From contig NZ_CP015986.1 of assembly GCF_001658005.1 (NCBI RefSeq), forward strand, positions 62,001 to 126,000: a stretch of 64,000 nt of DNA, read 5' to 3'. Both the position numbers and the translations under genes were made by a program. Source of the DNA: Sphingobium sp. EP60837 (GTDB lineage Bacteria > Pseudomonadota > Alphaproteobacteria > Sphingomonadales > Sphingomonadaceae). Shown here one piece after another: positions 31,390 to 43,600 of this stretch; position 1 is the first letter of the stretch, and every line of letters begins with the position of its first letter. The notes under the pieces were generated by a model that worked only from the letters and a program-made list of their open reading frames with translations, was not told the origin of the DNA and made no database searches.

Positions 31390-32300
31390 TCGGCGACCCT
31401 GGCCGACGCGACGCCGAGCGCCTTCAACTGATCCTGCACGCTGCCTTTGCCCGCCAGGTGCCCGGCTCCGACTGCGATGAAGACCGTTCCGGGTTGTGCG
31501 AGCCGTCCCTTTACCCACTTCGCCCAATTGGCGTTCCGCTGGATCAGCAGCACCTGCGCCAGTTCCGGCGTTGCCTCCAGCGACTCGTTCATCTCCGCTG
31601 CCAGCTTGTCCGGATCGCCTTCCTTCCAGTGCGCGATGAGGCGAGCGAACTCGCTGTCCATGTCCGGCAAGCCCTCAACCGTCGCGTTCAGGAACTTGAC
31701 CTGGCTTTCCATCGGCAGACCCGCGAAATAGCCAAGCTGCTGCTCCACAGTCTCCAGCGCGCCGACCTTCTTCCCCGCAGCCTTCGCCGCAGCCGTCAGC
31801 GTCTTCTCCGCGCCCAGATCCGCCTGATAGCCCAGCTTCTCCAGCGGCTGCACCGACAGCGCCATCCCCGCCATCCAGGGATTGAACGGCTCGAACATCT
31901 GCCAGTGGAGGCCGTTCGCGGTCATCGCCGCCTGATATTTCCCGCGCATGTCCGCACTTAGACGGTCGGACAGCTTCACCCCATCCCGCGCCAAAGCCGT
32001 ATGCGCCATGGACGCCGCCATGGCTTGCGGGTCCTCGGGCTCGACGATCTCCAGCATCAGCTCGTCCGATCCGTCAAACGCCTGCTTGATCCCGCCCTTG
32101 AACCACTCCGTCCCTGGCTTCAGCACATGAACCGTGCCGAACAGATAGATGGTCGTATCCGCATCCTTCACCCGCCACAGCGCAGGCGTCACATAGGCCG
32201 TCTTCGCCGCAGGCGGCCTGGCGGAAGCAGTCTGCTCCTGCGCGCAGCCGGTCAGCAACAGAAGGCCAGCAGCCAGCACACGCGAAAGGGGCCATTTCAT
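31386..32300 (-). CDS. TraB/GumN family lipoprotein (copy 2)
   Basis: 304 residues from ATG 32300 (ATG 32309 also possible). Lipobox LLLTGC, then ALWRVKDADTTIYLFGTVHVLKPG and, near the end, FIAVGAGHLAGKGSV, the two conserved His-containing motifs of the family. It is first of the tandem pair; the two share layout and many residues, so a local duplication is likely. The long open frame extending upstream is antisense to glyQ and not coding. Confidence 0.9.
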   Translation of the reverse strand: MKWPLSRVLAAGLLLLTGCAQEQTASARPPAAKTAYVTPALWRVKDADTTIYLFGTVHVLKPGTEWFKGGIKQAFDGSDELMLEIVEPEDPQAMAASMAHTALARDGVKLSDRLSADMRGKYQAAMTANGLHWQMFEPFNPWMAGMALSVQPLEKLGYQADLGAEKTLTAAAKAAGKKVGALETVEQQLGYFAGLPMESQVKFLNATVEGLPDMDSEFARLIAHWKEGDPDKLAAEMNESLEATPELAQVLLIQRNANWAKWVKGRLAQPGTVFIAVGAGHLAGKGSVQDQLKALGVASARVAE

Positions 32301-32462
32301 ATCGGGCATCGATCCATTGCGAAGAGTTTCGCCGCCATCCATGCGGGGCAGGGGGCATTTGGGCAAGCGGATTAACCGCCTCCACGCCCTCTTTTCCTTG
32401 ACCCTTTCGCCCTCCTGCGCCAAGGCGCGCGCGATCAAACTATCATTTCCAAGGGACCGTCC

Positions 32463-33335
32463 GTGGCGACAGGCAAAGTGCTCTCTTTTCAGGACCTGAT
32501 CCTGACCCTGCACGCCTATTGGGGAAAGCAGGGGTGCGTTATCCTGCAACCCTATGACATGGAAGTGGGCGCGGGCACCTTCCACCCCGCCACCACGCTG
32601 CGCAGCCTTGGCCCGGACGCGTGGAACGCCGCCTATGTGCAGCCCAGCCGCCGCCCGACCGACGGCCGCTATGGCGAAAACCCCAATCGCCTCCAGCATT
32701 ATTACCAGTACCAGGTCATAATGAAGCCGTCCCCGGCGAACCTCCAGGAACTCTATCTGGGGTCGCTGGCCGAAATCGGCATCGACCCACTGGTCCACGA
32801 CATCCGCTTTGTCGAGGATGATTGGGAAAGCCCGACGCTGGGCGCCTGGGGGCTGGGCTGGGAAGTCTGGTGCGACGGCATGGAAGTCACCCAGTTCACC
32901 TATTTCCAGCAGATGGGGGGCTTCGACTGCAAGCCCGTCGCGGGCGAACTGACCTACGGCCTCGAACGCCTCGCCATGTATATCCAGGGCGTGGACAGCG
33001 TCTATGACCTTAAGTTCAATGACGCGGGCGTCACCTATGGCGACGTCTTCCTCGCCAATGAGCAGCAGATGTCGAAATGGAATTTCGAGATCGCCGACAC
33101 CGAAAAGCTGTTCCGCTGGTTCAAAGATGCGGAAACCGAATGCAAGGCGAGCCTTGAGGCGGGCGTTCCGCTCGCCGCCTATGATCAGGCGATCAAGGCG
33201 AGCCATGTCTTCAACCTGCTCCAGGCCCGCGGCGTCATCTCGGTGCAGGAACGCGCCAGCTACATCGGCCGCGTCCGCGATTTGGCTAAGGGCGCTTGCG
33301 AAAAATGGATGGAAGTGAACGGGTGGGCCGCGTGA
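32463..33335 (+). CDS. glyQ: Glycine-tRNA ligase alpha subunit
   Basis: 290 residues, GTG start with AAGGGA 7 bases upstream. Class II synthetase features: [25 protein letters not shown] (motif 1 region), [27 protein letters not shown] (motif 2), [14 protein letters not shown] and [12 protein letters not shown] (motif 3). Shares one base with glyS. Confidence 0.98.
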   Translation: MATGKVLSFQDLILTLHAYWGKQGCVILQPYDMEVGAGTFHPATTLRSLGPDAWNAAYVQPSRRPTDGRYGENPNRLQHYYQYQVIMKPSPANLQELYLGSLAEIGIDPLVHDIRFVEDDWESPTLGAWGLGWEVWCDGMEVTQFTYFQQMGGFDCKPVAGELTYGLERLAMYIQGVDSVYDLKFNDAGVTYGDVFLANEQQMSKWNFEIADTEKLFRWFKDAETECKASLEAGVPLAAYDQAIKASHVFNLLQARGVISVQERASYIGRVRDLAKGACEKWMEVNGWAA

Positions 33336-35533
33336 TGACCGACTTCCTCCTCGAACTGCGCTGCGAAGAAATCCCCGCGCGCATGCAGATCAAAGCATCG
33401 GAAGACCTCGCCCGCCTCTTCACCGAGGAACTGGCGAAGGCTGGCCTGAAGCCCGAAAGCATCGACAGCTTCGTCACGCCCCGCCGCCTCGCCCTGATCG
33501 CGCGCAATCTGCCGCTGGAAACCGCCGCCGTCAGTGAGGAATTCAAAGGCCCCCGCACCTCCGCCCCCGCGCAGGCGCTGGAAGGCTTCCTCCGCAAGAC
33601 CGGCCTGACCCAGGACCAGCTCGAAGACCGCGACGGCGTGTGGTTCGCCACGGTCAACAAGCCCGGCCGCGCCACGGCGCAAGTGCTGGCCGAAGCGGTC
33701 CCCGCGGTCGTCCGCACCTTCCCCTGGCCGAAATCCATGCGCTGGGGCACCGCTTCGCAAACCACCGAAAGCCTGCGCTGGGTCCGCCCGCTGCAAGGCA
33801 TCGTCGCCATCTTGGGCGAAGACCTGGTCGATATCGAGATCGAAGGTATCCGCAGCAGCTACGCCACGCTCGGCCACCGCTTCCATCATCCCGGTGAAAT
33901 CACTATCGGCAGCGCCCACGATTATGTCGAAAAGCTGCGCGCCTGCCATGTGATCGTCAGCCACCAGGAACGCCAATCGATCATCGAGGCTCGGGCCACC
34001 GAAGCCGCCGCGGCAAAGGGCTACACCCTGATCGAGGACAAGGGCCTCGTCGCGGAAAATGCGGGCCTGACCGAATGGCCAGTCCCGCTGCTCGGCGATT
34101 TCGATCCTACTTTCCTTGAGGTTCCGCCTGAAGTCATCCAGCTAACCCTCCGTATAAACCAGAAATATTTCGTTCTGCGCGACAGCGCGGGCAAGCTCGC
34201 TCCCGCTTTCATCTGCACCGCCAATATCGAGGCGAAGGATGGCGGCGAAGCGATCATCGCCGGCAATCGCAAAGTCCTCGCCGCGCGCCTGTCCGACGCC
34301 CGTCATTTCTGGGAAGAGGATCAGTGGCACCATGAGGGCACCGGGGCTTCGCGCCACCGCTCGACCCGCAAGGCGCTGGCCGAACATGCGAAGAAGCTGG
34401 AGCGCATCACCTTCCACGAAAAGCTCGGCACGGTTCACGATAAGGTGGAGCGCGTCGCCAAGCTGGCCCGCTGGCTGGTGGAAGAGGGCATCGTGAAGGC
34501 TGCGGACGCCGATCAGGTCGAACAAGCCGCGCGCCTCGCTAAGGCTGATCTCGTCACCGAAATGGTTGGAGAGTTCCCCGAACTTCAAGGTGTTATGGGT
34601 GGCTATTACGCGCGCGCGGAAGGTCTGCCCGATGCCGTGGCCGATGCTATCCGCGATCATTATAAGCCGGTTGGGCAGGGGGATGATGTTCCGACTGCCC
34701 CACTGACCGTTGCAGTATCGCTCGCGGACAAAATCGACACGCTGGTCAGCTTCTTCGCTGCAGAGATGCTTCCGACCGGATCAAAAGACCCCTTCGCTCT
34801 TCGACGAGCCATGCTGGCCGCGCAAGCGCTGACCGAGACCTCTGGTCTTCGCTTTGCCTTCAAATCCGTTGCTCCTAAGGCGCTCGATTTGCTTTGCCCA
34901 GTTAAGGATGGCGAGCGTTGGATATGGGGGCGGAAAGCATTTACCGAGGACGAAAAGCAGAAATTCGGTGAGGGTCTGGATTGGTCTCCGCAAACGCGCG
35001 TGGACGAACCCAAGGCGATTAGCGCTTTGCTCGATTTCTTCGCCGACCGCCTCAAAGTCCAACAAAAGGAAGCAGGCGTCCGCCACGACCTGATCGACGC
35101 TGTGTTCGCGCTTGGCGGCGAGGATGATCTTGTGCGTTTGCTCGCCCGCGTGAAGGCGCTTCAGTCCTTCATCGTTACCGAAGACGGCACCAATCTGCTC
35201 GCCGGTTACAAGCGCGCCGCCAATATCCTGAAGAAGGAAGGCGTCGAAACCGCCGAAAAGGTCGAACTGACCTATACCCCTGAACCCACTGAAGCCGATC
35301 TCATAACAGCCCTCGACGCCGCGGAGCCCCGCGCGACCGCCGCTGTCCAGGCAGAGGATTTCGAGGGCGCCATGGCCGCGCTCGCAACCCTTCGCGCCCC
35401 GATCGACGCCTTCTTCGACAGGGTAACCGTCAACGACGCCGATCCGGCAAAGCGCGCCGCTCGCCTAGCTCTGCTGGCACGGGTGCGCGAAGCCGTCCAC
35501 GCAGTGGCCGATTTCTCGAAAATTACGGCCTAA
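33335..35533 (+). CDS. glyS: Glycine-tRNA ligase beta subunit
   Basis: 732 residues from ATG 33335 (TGATG junction). Begins DFLLELRCEEIPARM; contains KSMRWG, an HD-like central domain with EFPELQGVMGGYYARAEG, DKIDTLVSFF and PFALRRAMLAA, and a C-terminal anticodon-binding-like helical region (FFDRVTVNDADPAKRAARLALL). Standard length and order after glyQ. Confidence 0.98.
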   Translation: MTDFLLELRCEEIPARMQIKASEDLARLFTEELAKAGLKPESIDSFVTPRRLALIARNLPLETAAVSEEFKGPRTSAPAQALEGFLRKTGLTQDQLEDRDGVWFATVNKPGRATAQVLAEAVPAVVRTFPWPKSMRWGTASQTTESLRWVRPLQGIVAILGEDLVDIEIEGIRSSYATLGHRFHHPGEITIGSAHDYVEKLRACHVIVSHQERQSIIEARATEAAAAKGYTLIEDKGLVAENAGLTEWPVPLLGDFDPTFLEVPPEVIQLTLRINQKYFVLRDSAGKLAPAFICTANIEAKDGGEAIIAGNRKVLAARLSDARHFWEEDQWHHEGTGASRHRSTRKALAEHAKKLERITFHEKLGTVHDKVERVAKLARWLVEEGIVKAADADQVEQAARLAKADLVTEMVGEFPELQGVMGGYYARAEGLPDAVADAIRDHYKPVGQGDDVPTAPLTVAVSLADKIDTLVSFFAAEMLPTGSKDPFALRRAMLAAQALTETSGLRFAFKSVAPKALDLLCPVKDGERWIWGRKAFTEDEKQKFGEGLDWSPQTRVDEPKAISALLDFFADRLKVQQKEAGVRHDLIDAVFALGGEDDLVRLLARVKALQSFIVTEDGTNLLAGYKRAANILKKEGVETAEKVELTYTPEPTEADLITALDAAEPRATAAVQAEDFEGAMAALATLRAPIDAFFDRVTVNDADPAKRAARLALLARVREAVHAVADFSKITA

Positions 35534-35594
35534 AACCGAAAGATACCCGGCCAACCGGGAAAATCGATGAAGTGAGAGAGCAATTATCGTAAAA

Positions 35595-35625
35595 GCGGGT
35601 GCGTCTGTCGCCCGCCTGTTGTTTT
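35595..35625 (+). terminator. Possible terminator after glyS
   Basis: Stem GCGGG (35595-35599) with CCCGC (35611-35615), followed by CTGTTGTTTT. Weak five-base stem with a long loop. A second small hairpin (CCCGG-CCAA-CCGGG) lies at 35546-35559 just after the glyS stop. Confidence 0.4.
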
Positions 35626-35702
35626 GGAATTGTTGCATCGCACAAATACACGGCAATCAGTGCAGGAGAGCCGCGACTATGTTGACAAGGGAAGAGGCCA
35701 GC

Positions 35703-38378
<2,676 letters not shown>

Positions 38379-38397
38379 GGCGTTCACACCCCATCAC

Positions 38398-38419
38398 CCC
38401 CTCCCGTTAGCGGGAGGGG
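38398..38419. terminator. GC hairpin between convergent genes
   Basis: Perfect 9-base stem CCCCTCCCG / CGGGAGGGG with loop TTAG, lying between ppdK and the convergent HhH gene. No T-run follows, so it may act as a weak bidirectional terminator or be a short palindromic repeat. Confidence 0.5.
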
Positions 38420-38434
38420 CCAGGGGAGGGCCTG

Positions 38435-38875
38435 TCAGTTCGTCTCGATATACCGCCGCTCATGCTCGCGGACCTTCCCGGTCTCGAGCAGCCGGGCCTG
38501 TGCGCGCCATTCCTCCCGCGCGATCGTCCCCGGCTCGCGCCCCAGCCGAGCCTCCAGCGCCGCCTGTTGCTCGTCGCTCATCGCGCCGATCTGATCATAG
38601 CGGTGATAACCGGCCTCATGCAGCGCCGCCGCATCCTTTGCTGAAATCCCCCTGATCCGGGTCAACTCGTCCCGGCCGGTCCCATCGTCCCTTGCCGTCG
38701 CCGCCGGAGCAGCGGCCAAGCGCGCATCGCGGTCCCTGATCGTCTGCCGGTGCGCCATCTGCTCGTCGCGCCACAGCCGCTTATACTTGCCGCGGCCGCT
38801 CAACATCAGGCCGATCAGCAGCCCTGCGATCAACGCGATGACCAGCAGCGAAATCTCGTTCAAAGTGAAAGCCAT
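38435..38875 (-). CDS. Membrane-anchored helix-hairpin-helix protein
   Basis: 146 residues from ATG 38875, with GGAGGAGAGG just upstream. One N-terminal membrane helix (EISLLVIALIAGLLIGLML), a charged linker with coiled-coil character, then a HhH-like domain LTRIRGISAKDAAALHEAGYHRYDQIGAM and an EARLGREPGTIAREEWRAQA tail. This resembles the helix-hairpin-helix module fused to ribosomal L21 or in DUF4332 proteins. Function unknown. Confidence 0.75.
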   Translation of the reverse strand: MAFTLNEISLLVIALIAGLLIGLMLSGRGKYKRLWRDEQMAHRQTIRDRDARLAAAPAATARDDGTGRDELTRIRGISAKDAAALHEAGYHRYDQIGAMSDEQQAALEARLGREPGTIAREEWRAQARLLETGKVREHERRYIETN

Positions 38876-39015
38876 GCCTCTCCTCCTTCCCCCAATCCGC
38901 AACGAGCAGGAGCGGCCAAAAGTTGCGTTTGCGAAACTGCGTCCGGGTTGCGGCAAAAAAAGTTAAAAAGGGGCTTGCCCAATCATCCGCCCCCCTCTAT
39001 CTGCCGCTCCACAAC

Positions 39016-39092
39016 GCGCCCGTAGCTCAGCTGGATAGAGCATCAGACTACGAATCTGAGGGTCGGACGTTCGAATCGTTCCGGGCGCGCCA
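39016..39092 (+). tRNA. tRNA-Arg (ACG anticodon)
   Basis: GCGCCCGTAGCTCAGCTGG..., anticodon loop CTACGAA (ACG), T-arm GTTCGAATC, acceptor CGGGCGC-G-CCA. All stems pair and CCA is encoded. 77 nucleotides. Confidence 0.97.
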
Positions 39093-39145
39093 CTTTTCTT
39101 TTCCAAGAGAATTAGCAGCTTATCTGATGATCTGCAAAGATCGTC

Positions 39146-40072
39146 TCAGTTGCATCGATCTGCCGCAGGCCGGTCGAGATCCACCACAGCGATGATCGTC
39201 GAAACCTTCGCGGCGGCTGACACGCTGCACACTTTCGCCCTATCGAAGCTGCCTGGCCAATTCTCCGGATATTCAGCATTGAACGCCGGTTTGCCTGCAT
39301 TGACATAAGGCGCGGCGTCCCCGCAAAAATCGCCCTCCACGCAATCTTCGAACAGCACCGCGTCGAACAGCGTCAACAGCTTGGCAGCCGACCCGCTCGC
39401 ATTCTTTTGCACGGGCTTCAGCCCATAGCCGCGCGCCCGTGCCGACAGCGCCGTCACATAATCAATCATGTCCCGCTCGCTTAGGGAAAAGCCGGTCACC
39501 GCCGCGCCATCCTCGAAAGCGTCCATGACGTCGAACTCGACATAATCGAAGTCTTTGTCCCTGCACATGCGCAGTCGATCGTCCATGATCTGGATAAACT
39601 CGGGATAGCGGCGAATGTCGATGTAGCGCTCCGACGGGAAGCCCGGATAAGCATTGCCCAGCAGGCCCGATATGGCTGACAATCGGGAATAGTCCGGCCG
39701 GTTGCTTTCGGCCGATCCCACGTCGAGATAGCAGATCGTCCTGGTCCCCCGCGACTTGGCGAGCGCCACATAGCTGGCCGCCGAGTCAAATCCATCGACA
39801 TCGAGAAAATCGACGCCGGGCGGCGTCGCGGGCAGGCCCTGGCTTTGCAGTATCCAGTCCCAGCTTGGGAGGGCGGAAGGCGAAGGAGCGGGGGGAGGAG
39901 ACGGAGCGGGAGAAGGCGACGGAGAAGGCGAGGGCGAGGGGCTAGGCGCAGGCGTCCCCGACGCATTGCTGCCCGCACCGCCTCCACCACATGCGCCCAC
40001 CGCCAGCAACGCCGCCGCCAATGCGGGAAAACCCACGTCCCTCAGACGCGTCGCATGCCGCTTTGCCGCCAT
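39146..40072 (-). CDS. GH114-like endo-alpha-1,4-polygalactosaminidase lipoprotein
   Basis: 308 residues from ATG 40072 (GGAGCG upstream). Lipobox AVGAC, then a 30-residue Pro/Ser linker, then a GH114-type TIM barrel: WDWILQSQGLP, GVDFLDVDGFD, TICYLDVGSAE, GYPGFPSERYIDIRRY-like region, DFDYVEFDVMDAF (acidic catalytic region), NASGSAAKLLTLFDAVLFEDCV and KPAFNAEYPENW. GH114 enzymes cut alpha-1,4-linked galactosamine polymers, the chemistry of Pel. It is divergent from the Pel-like operon across a 603-base gap, so a role in trimming or turning over that polymer outside the cytoplasm is likely. Confidence 0.85.
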   Translation of the reverse strand: MAAKRHATRLRDVGFPALAAALLAVGACGGGGAGSNASGTPAPSPSPSPSPSPSPAPSPPPAPSPSALPSWDWILQSQGLPATPPGVDFLDVDGFDSAASYVALAKSRGTRTICYLDVGSAESNRPDYSRLSAISGLLGNAYPGFPSERYIDIRRYPEFIQIMDDRLRMCRDKDFDYVEFDVMDAFEDGAAVTGFSLSERDMIDYVTALSARARGYGLKPVQKNASGSAAKLLTLFDAVLFEDCVEGDFCGDAAPYVNAGKPAFNAEYPENWPGSFDRAKVCSVSAAAKVSTIIAVVDLDRPAADRCN

Positions 40073-40213
40073 TGAACGCGCTCCCGCCAGCAAGCAGCCA
40101 CTTTCCTAGAAAAGGGACTTGCCGCGCCGCTGCGAGCCGCCAAGCACCGCAGAGAATATAGAAGCGGTCGCCCAATATTGGCAAGCTAAGCAAATGGAAT
40201 TATTGAACTCGGC

Positions 40214-40231
40214 ATATACCCATTGGTATAT
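40214..40231. promoter_or_regulatory. Palindrome ATATACC-CATT-GGTATAT, candidate operator
   Basis: Perfect 7-base inverted arms with a 4-base spacer, 142 bases upstream of the GH114 gene start. Its centre ACCCATTGGT resembles that of the palindrome at 40642-40658. Confidence 0.4.
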
Positions 40232-40641
40232 CTATGGTGGCCCTGCAGTAGCGACCGCCCGCTCCTTGGCATTTTCTCAGACTTTCCATGATGAAAGAAC
40301 ATTGGCGTTGACTCATCACTGGGCTTGTTATGAATTAACCATAAGCGGGAAAGTCCGGACACGAGTCGCTCCGCTGGCACGGGATATATTCCCGAATAGC
40401 GTCGCAACGGTATCCCACCAAGGGCCCCGCGCGAAATAACAGGTCACCAGGGGGCAATAACCATCTGCGTTGAAGCAGAGCAATAATGCTATCCCTTTGA
40501 TCTTCATTTATCATCGGAAATAAAGGGTTATTTCGAAGATTATCTTTATTGATCTGGTCGGTAAATGGCCTGAAATGCTACCAGATAAGCCTGAGAAAAT
40601 CAGAGAATCGCAAAGAAAAAATAGGGGTCGCTATCCTGAAC

Positions 40642-40658
40642 ATGGACCATTGGTCCAT
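40642..40658. promoter_or_regulatory. Palindrome ATGGACC-ATT-GGTCCAT, candidate operator
   Basis: Perfect 7-base arms around a 3-base centre, ending 17 bases before the ATG of the RTX deacetylase gene and 5 bases before its GGGGAG ribosome site. Position suits a repressor or a translational hairpin. Confidence 0.5.
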
Positions 40659-40675
40659 ATTGATGGGGAGCAGCC

Positions 40676-43600
40676 ATGCCTACCGGCCACAGCGTCACTA
40701 TTGATGGATCGTTGAGCGACTGGTTCGCTGCAGACAGGATCGACGGCAATAACGCCGCCGGTTACGAAATCTACGCGACCGTTGATAATGGCGATTTCAT
40801 ATTGGCGTTCAAGGCGCCCACGGCAATCGGCACGAACACGACAGCATGGCTCAATACCGATCGTGATAGCTCTACTGGCTATCAAATATTCGGATTTGCC
40901 GGAGGGGCCGAATTCAACGTCAATTTCGCCGCCGATGGTACGGTCAATCTTTACAGTGGAGCGGCGGGACAGACGCTGATCCTGTCGGGACTGACTGCCG
41001 CCTGGTCCGCAGACCGCACGATAGTTGAATTCCGCTTGCCCAGCTCGGCTATAGGCAATCCGGCGGCTATCGATACCCTATACGACATCAATGACGCTAC
41101 CTTCCTTCCCAGTAATTACAGCCTCGCGCCCTTCACCATCTTCAACGATACGGGGGTAACCCGGTCTGCGGACACCCGGATCGGCATCGTTTATTCGGAA
41201 ACGACTGCCCACGCATATTTCAGCGAGACCGCCTATTCGCAACTGTTCATGTCGGTCCAGTCGCAAGCGATGCAGGCCGGCATCCCCTTCGACATCCTGA
41301 CCGAAGCTGACCTGACGGACCTCGCCAAGCTCGCCCAGTATGACACGCTGGTTTTCCCATCCTTCCGCAACGTCCCGCAGTCGCAGGTCGCGGCGATCTC
41401 CCACACGCTCGAACAGGCGAGCAAGCAACTTGGCATCGGGCTCGTGACCGCTGGCGAGTTCATGACGAACGATGTCAATAATGATCCGTTGGCGGGTGAT
41501 CCCTATGCCCAGATGAAGCTGCTGTTCGACGTCACGCGCGTCACGGGCGGCACGGGGAATGTGACGGTCACAGCTACCGATCCTACCGGCCTTGTGCTCG
41601 ACGGCTACAGCAATGGCCAACTCGTCAACAGCTATACCGGCGTGGGTTGGAATGCCTTCGCCAGCGTCAGCGGCACCGGGCAGACCATCGCGACAGAAAC
41701 GATCAACGGCGGCGCCTCCTATGCCGCCGCGCTCGCCACGCAGACGGGTGGCCGCAACGTTATCTTTTCCAGCGAAGGCGTCATGGCCGATGCTAATATG
41801 CTGCAGAAAGCGATCAGCTATTCGGTGAACGGCACAGGTCCATCGGTTGGCCTACAACTCACGCGGCAGGCGGGCGTCGTCGCTGCCCGCATCGACATGG
41901 ACCAAAGCCAGGAAACGGAGGATGTCGATCCCGCAGGCAGCACACCGGGCATCTATGACAAGCTGTTGCCGATCCTCTCGCAATGGAAGGCTGCCTATAA
42001 TTTCGTCGGCAGCTTCTACGTGAATATCGGCAATGATCCGACCCAGGGGCAAACCACCAACTGGTCCAAGTCATTGCCCTATTACAAAGCCATTCTCGAC
42101 CTCGGGAACGAAATCGGCAACCACAGCTATACCCATCCTGAAGACACGAACCTGCTGAACGCGTCGCAGATTCAATTTGAATTCGGCACCAGCACCAACA
42201 CGCTCAACAGCCAGCTGAGCGCCTATTTGGGGCGCGCGTTCCAGATCGCGGGCATTGCTTTGCCCGGCATGCCGGAATCGCTGGTGACGGCTGAAAAGAT
42301 ACTACCCTATGTTCAGCATTATCTGACCGGCGGCTATGCGGCGCAGGGGGCGGGCTACCCCAATGCGTTCGGCTATATCGCGCCCGATCAGCAGAATGCG
42401 ATCTATTTCGCCCCCAACACCTCGTTCGACTTCACCCTGATCGAATTTCAGCACAAGACGATCGCCGAAGCGAGCGCCGCCTGGGCTGCGGAATTCAACA
42501 AGCTTATCGCGGGCCGGGAAACGCCAGTCATTGTCTGGCCATGGCATGATTATGGTGCGGCGGATTGGACCTCGGGCAGTCCCGGCGTCGATAGCCCCTA
42601 TTCGACGCAGATGTTCACGGACTGGATCGCCAGGGCCGCCAACGCGAACATGGAATTTGTGACGCTGGATGACCTTGCCCTGCGCATGTCCGCGCTAAAG
42701 GCGGCGACCGTGACCACCGCCGTCAACGGCAACACCATCACGGCCAGCGTGACCGGCTCGAATGTCGGCAATATGGCGCTGGACGTCGATCGTCTGGGTT
42801 CGCTGGTGATCCAGAATGTCGCGGGCTGGTATGCCTATGACAATGACAGCGTCTTCTTGCCGCAAAGCGGAGGCTCCTTCACGATCAACCTTGGGGCGGC
42901 GCAGGATGATGTGACCCACATCACCAGCCTGCCCATGCGCGCGGTGCTGCTGTCGGCGGCGGGCGATGGACGCAATCTGTCATTTTCCATCCAGGGCGAG
43001 GGCAGGGTAATCGTCGATATCGCGGCCCTGGGCAGTTCCAAGATGGTCGTGTCGGGCGCGACCATCGTCAGCCAGGTGGGCGAGATCGTCACGCTCGATA
43101 TAGGGGCGAACGGCCTGCACAATGTCGCCCTGTCATTCAGCGGCGCGCCGCTCATCACCTCGAACGGCGGCGGCGCGACGGCGGCCATCGCGCTCGCGGA
43201 AAATCAGACGGCGGTCACCACGGTCATCGCGGTCGATCCCGATCCGGGGACGACGCTGGTCTATTCGATCGTGGGCGGAGCCGACCGGACGAAGTTCTCC
43301 ATCAATCCTTCAACGGGCGCGCTCGCCTTCCTGACGGCGCCCAATTACGAGGTGCGCACCGATGTAGGCGGCAACAACGTCTATGATGTGATCGTCCGCG
43401 CCTCTGACGGATCGCTGTTCGACGATCAGGCGATTGCCGTCGCCATCACCAATGTGAACGAAGCGCCGGTCATCACGTCCAATGGAGGGGGCGCGACAGC
43501 TGCGATCTCCCTCGCCGAAGGGGTGCGGCCGGTCACATCGGTGAAGGCCACCGATCCCGACGCAAGCACGATCCTGACCTACTCCATCGTCGGCGGCGTC

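Larger units (their letters stand above)
40073..40675. promoter_or_regulatory. AT-rich divergent regulatory region
   Basis: 603 bases between the GH114 lipoprotein gene (leftward) and the Pel-like operon (rightward). It is clearly richer in A/T than its surroundings, especially 40180-40640, and holds no convincing gene. Two palindromes with a shared ACC-(C)ATT-GGT centre lie in it (separate entries), plus minor ones such as AAATAA-AGGG-TTATTT near 40520. Likely site of coordinated control of hydrolase and synthesis genes. Confidence 0.6.

Noticed and set aside
32301..33206. N-terminal extension of the second GumN gene upstream of ATG 32300
   Set aside because: Overlaps glyQ on the opposite strand and precedes the lipoprotein signal peptide, so it is not coding.
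38398..38419. CRISPR-like repeat
   Set aside because: Single GC hairpin only; no repeated units with spacers anywhere in the window.
40119..40439. 106-codon open frame in the divergent gap
   Set aside because: No ribosome site or family resemblance, low-GC composition and palindromes argue for a regulatory region.
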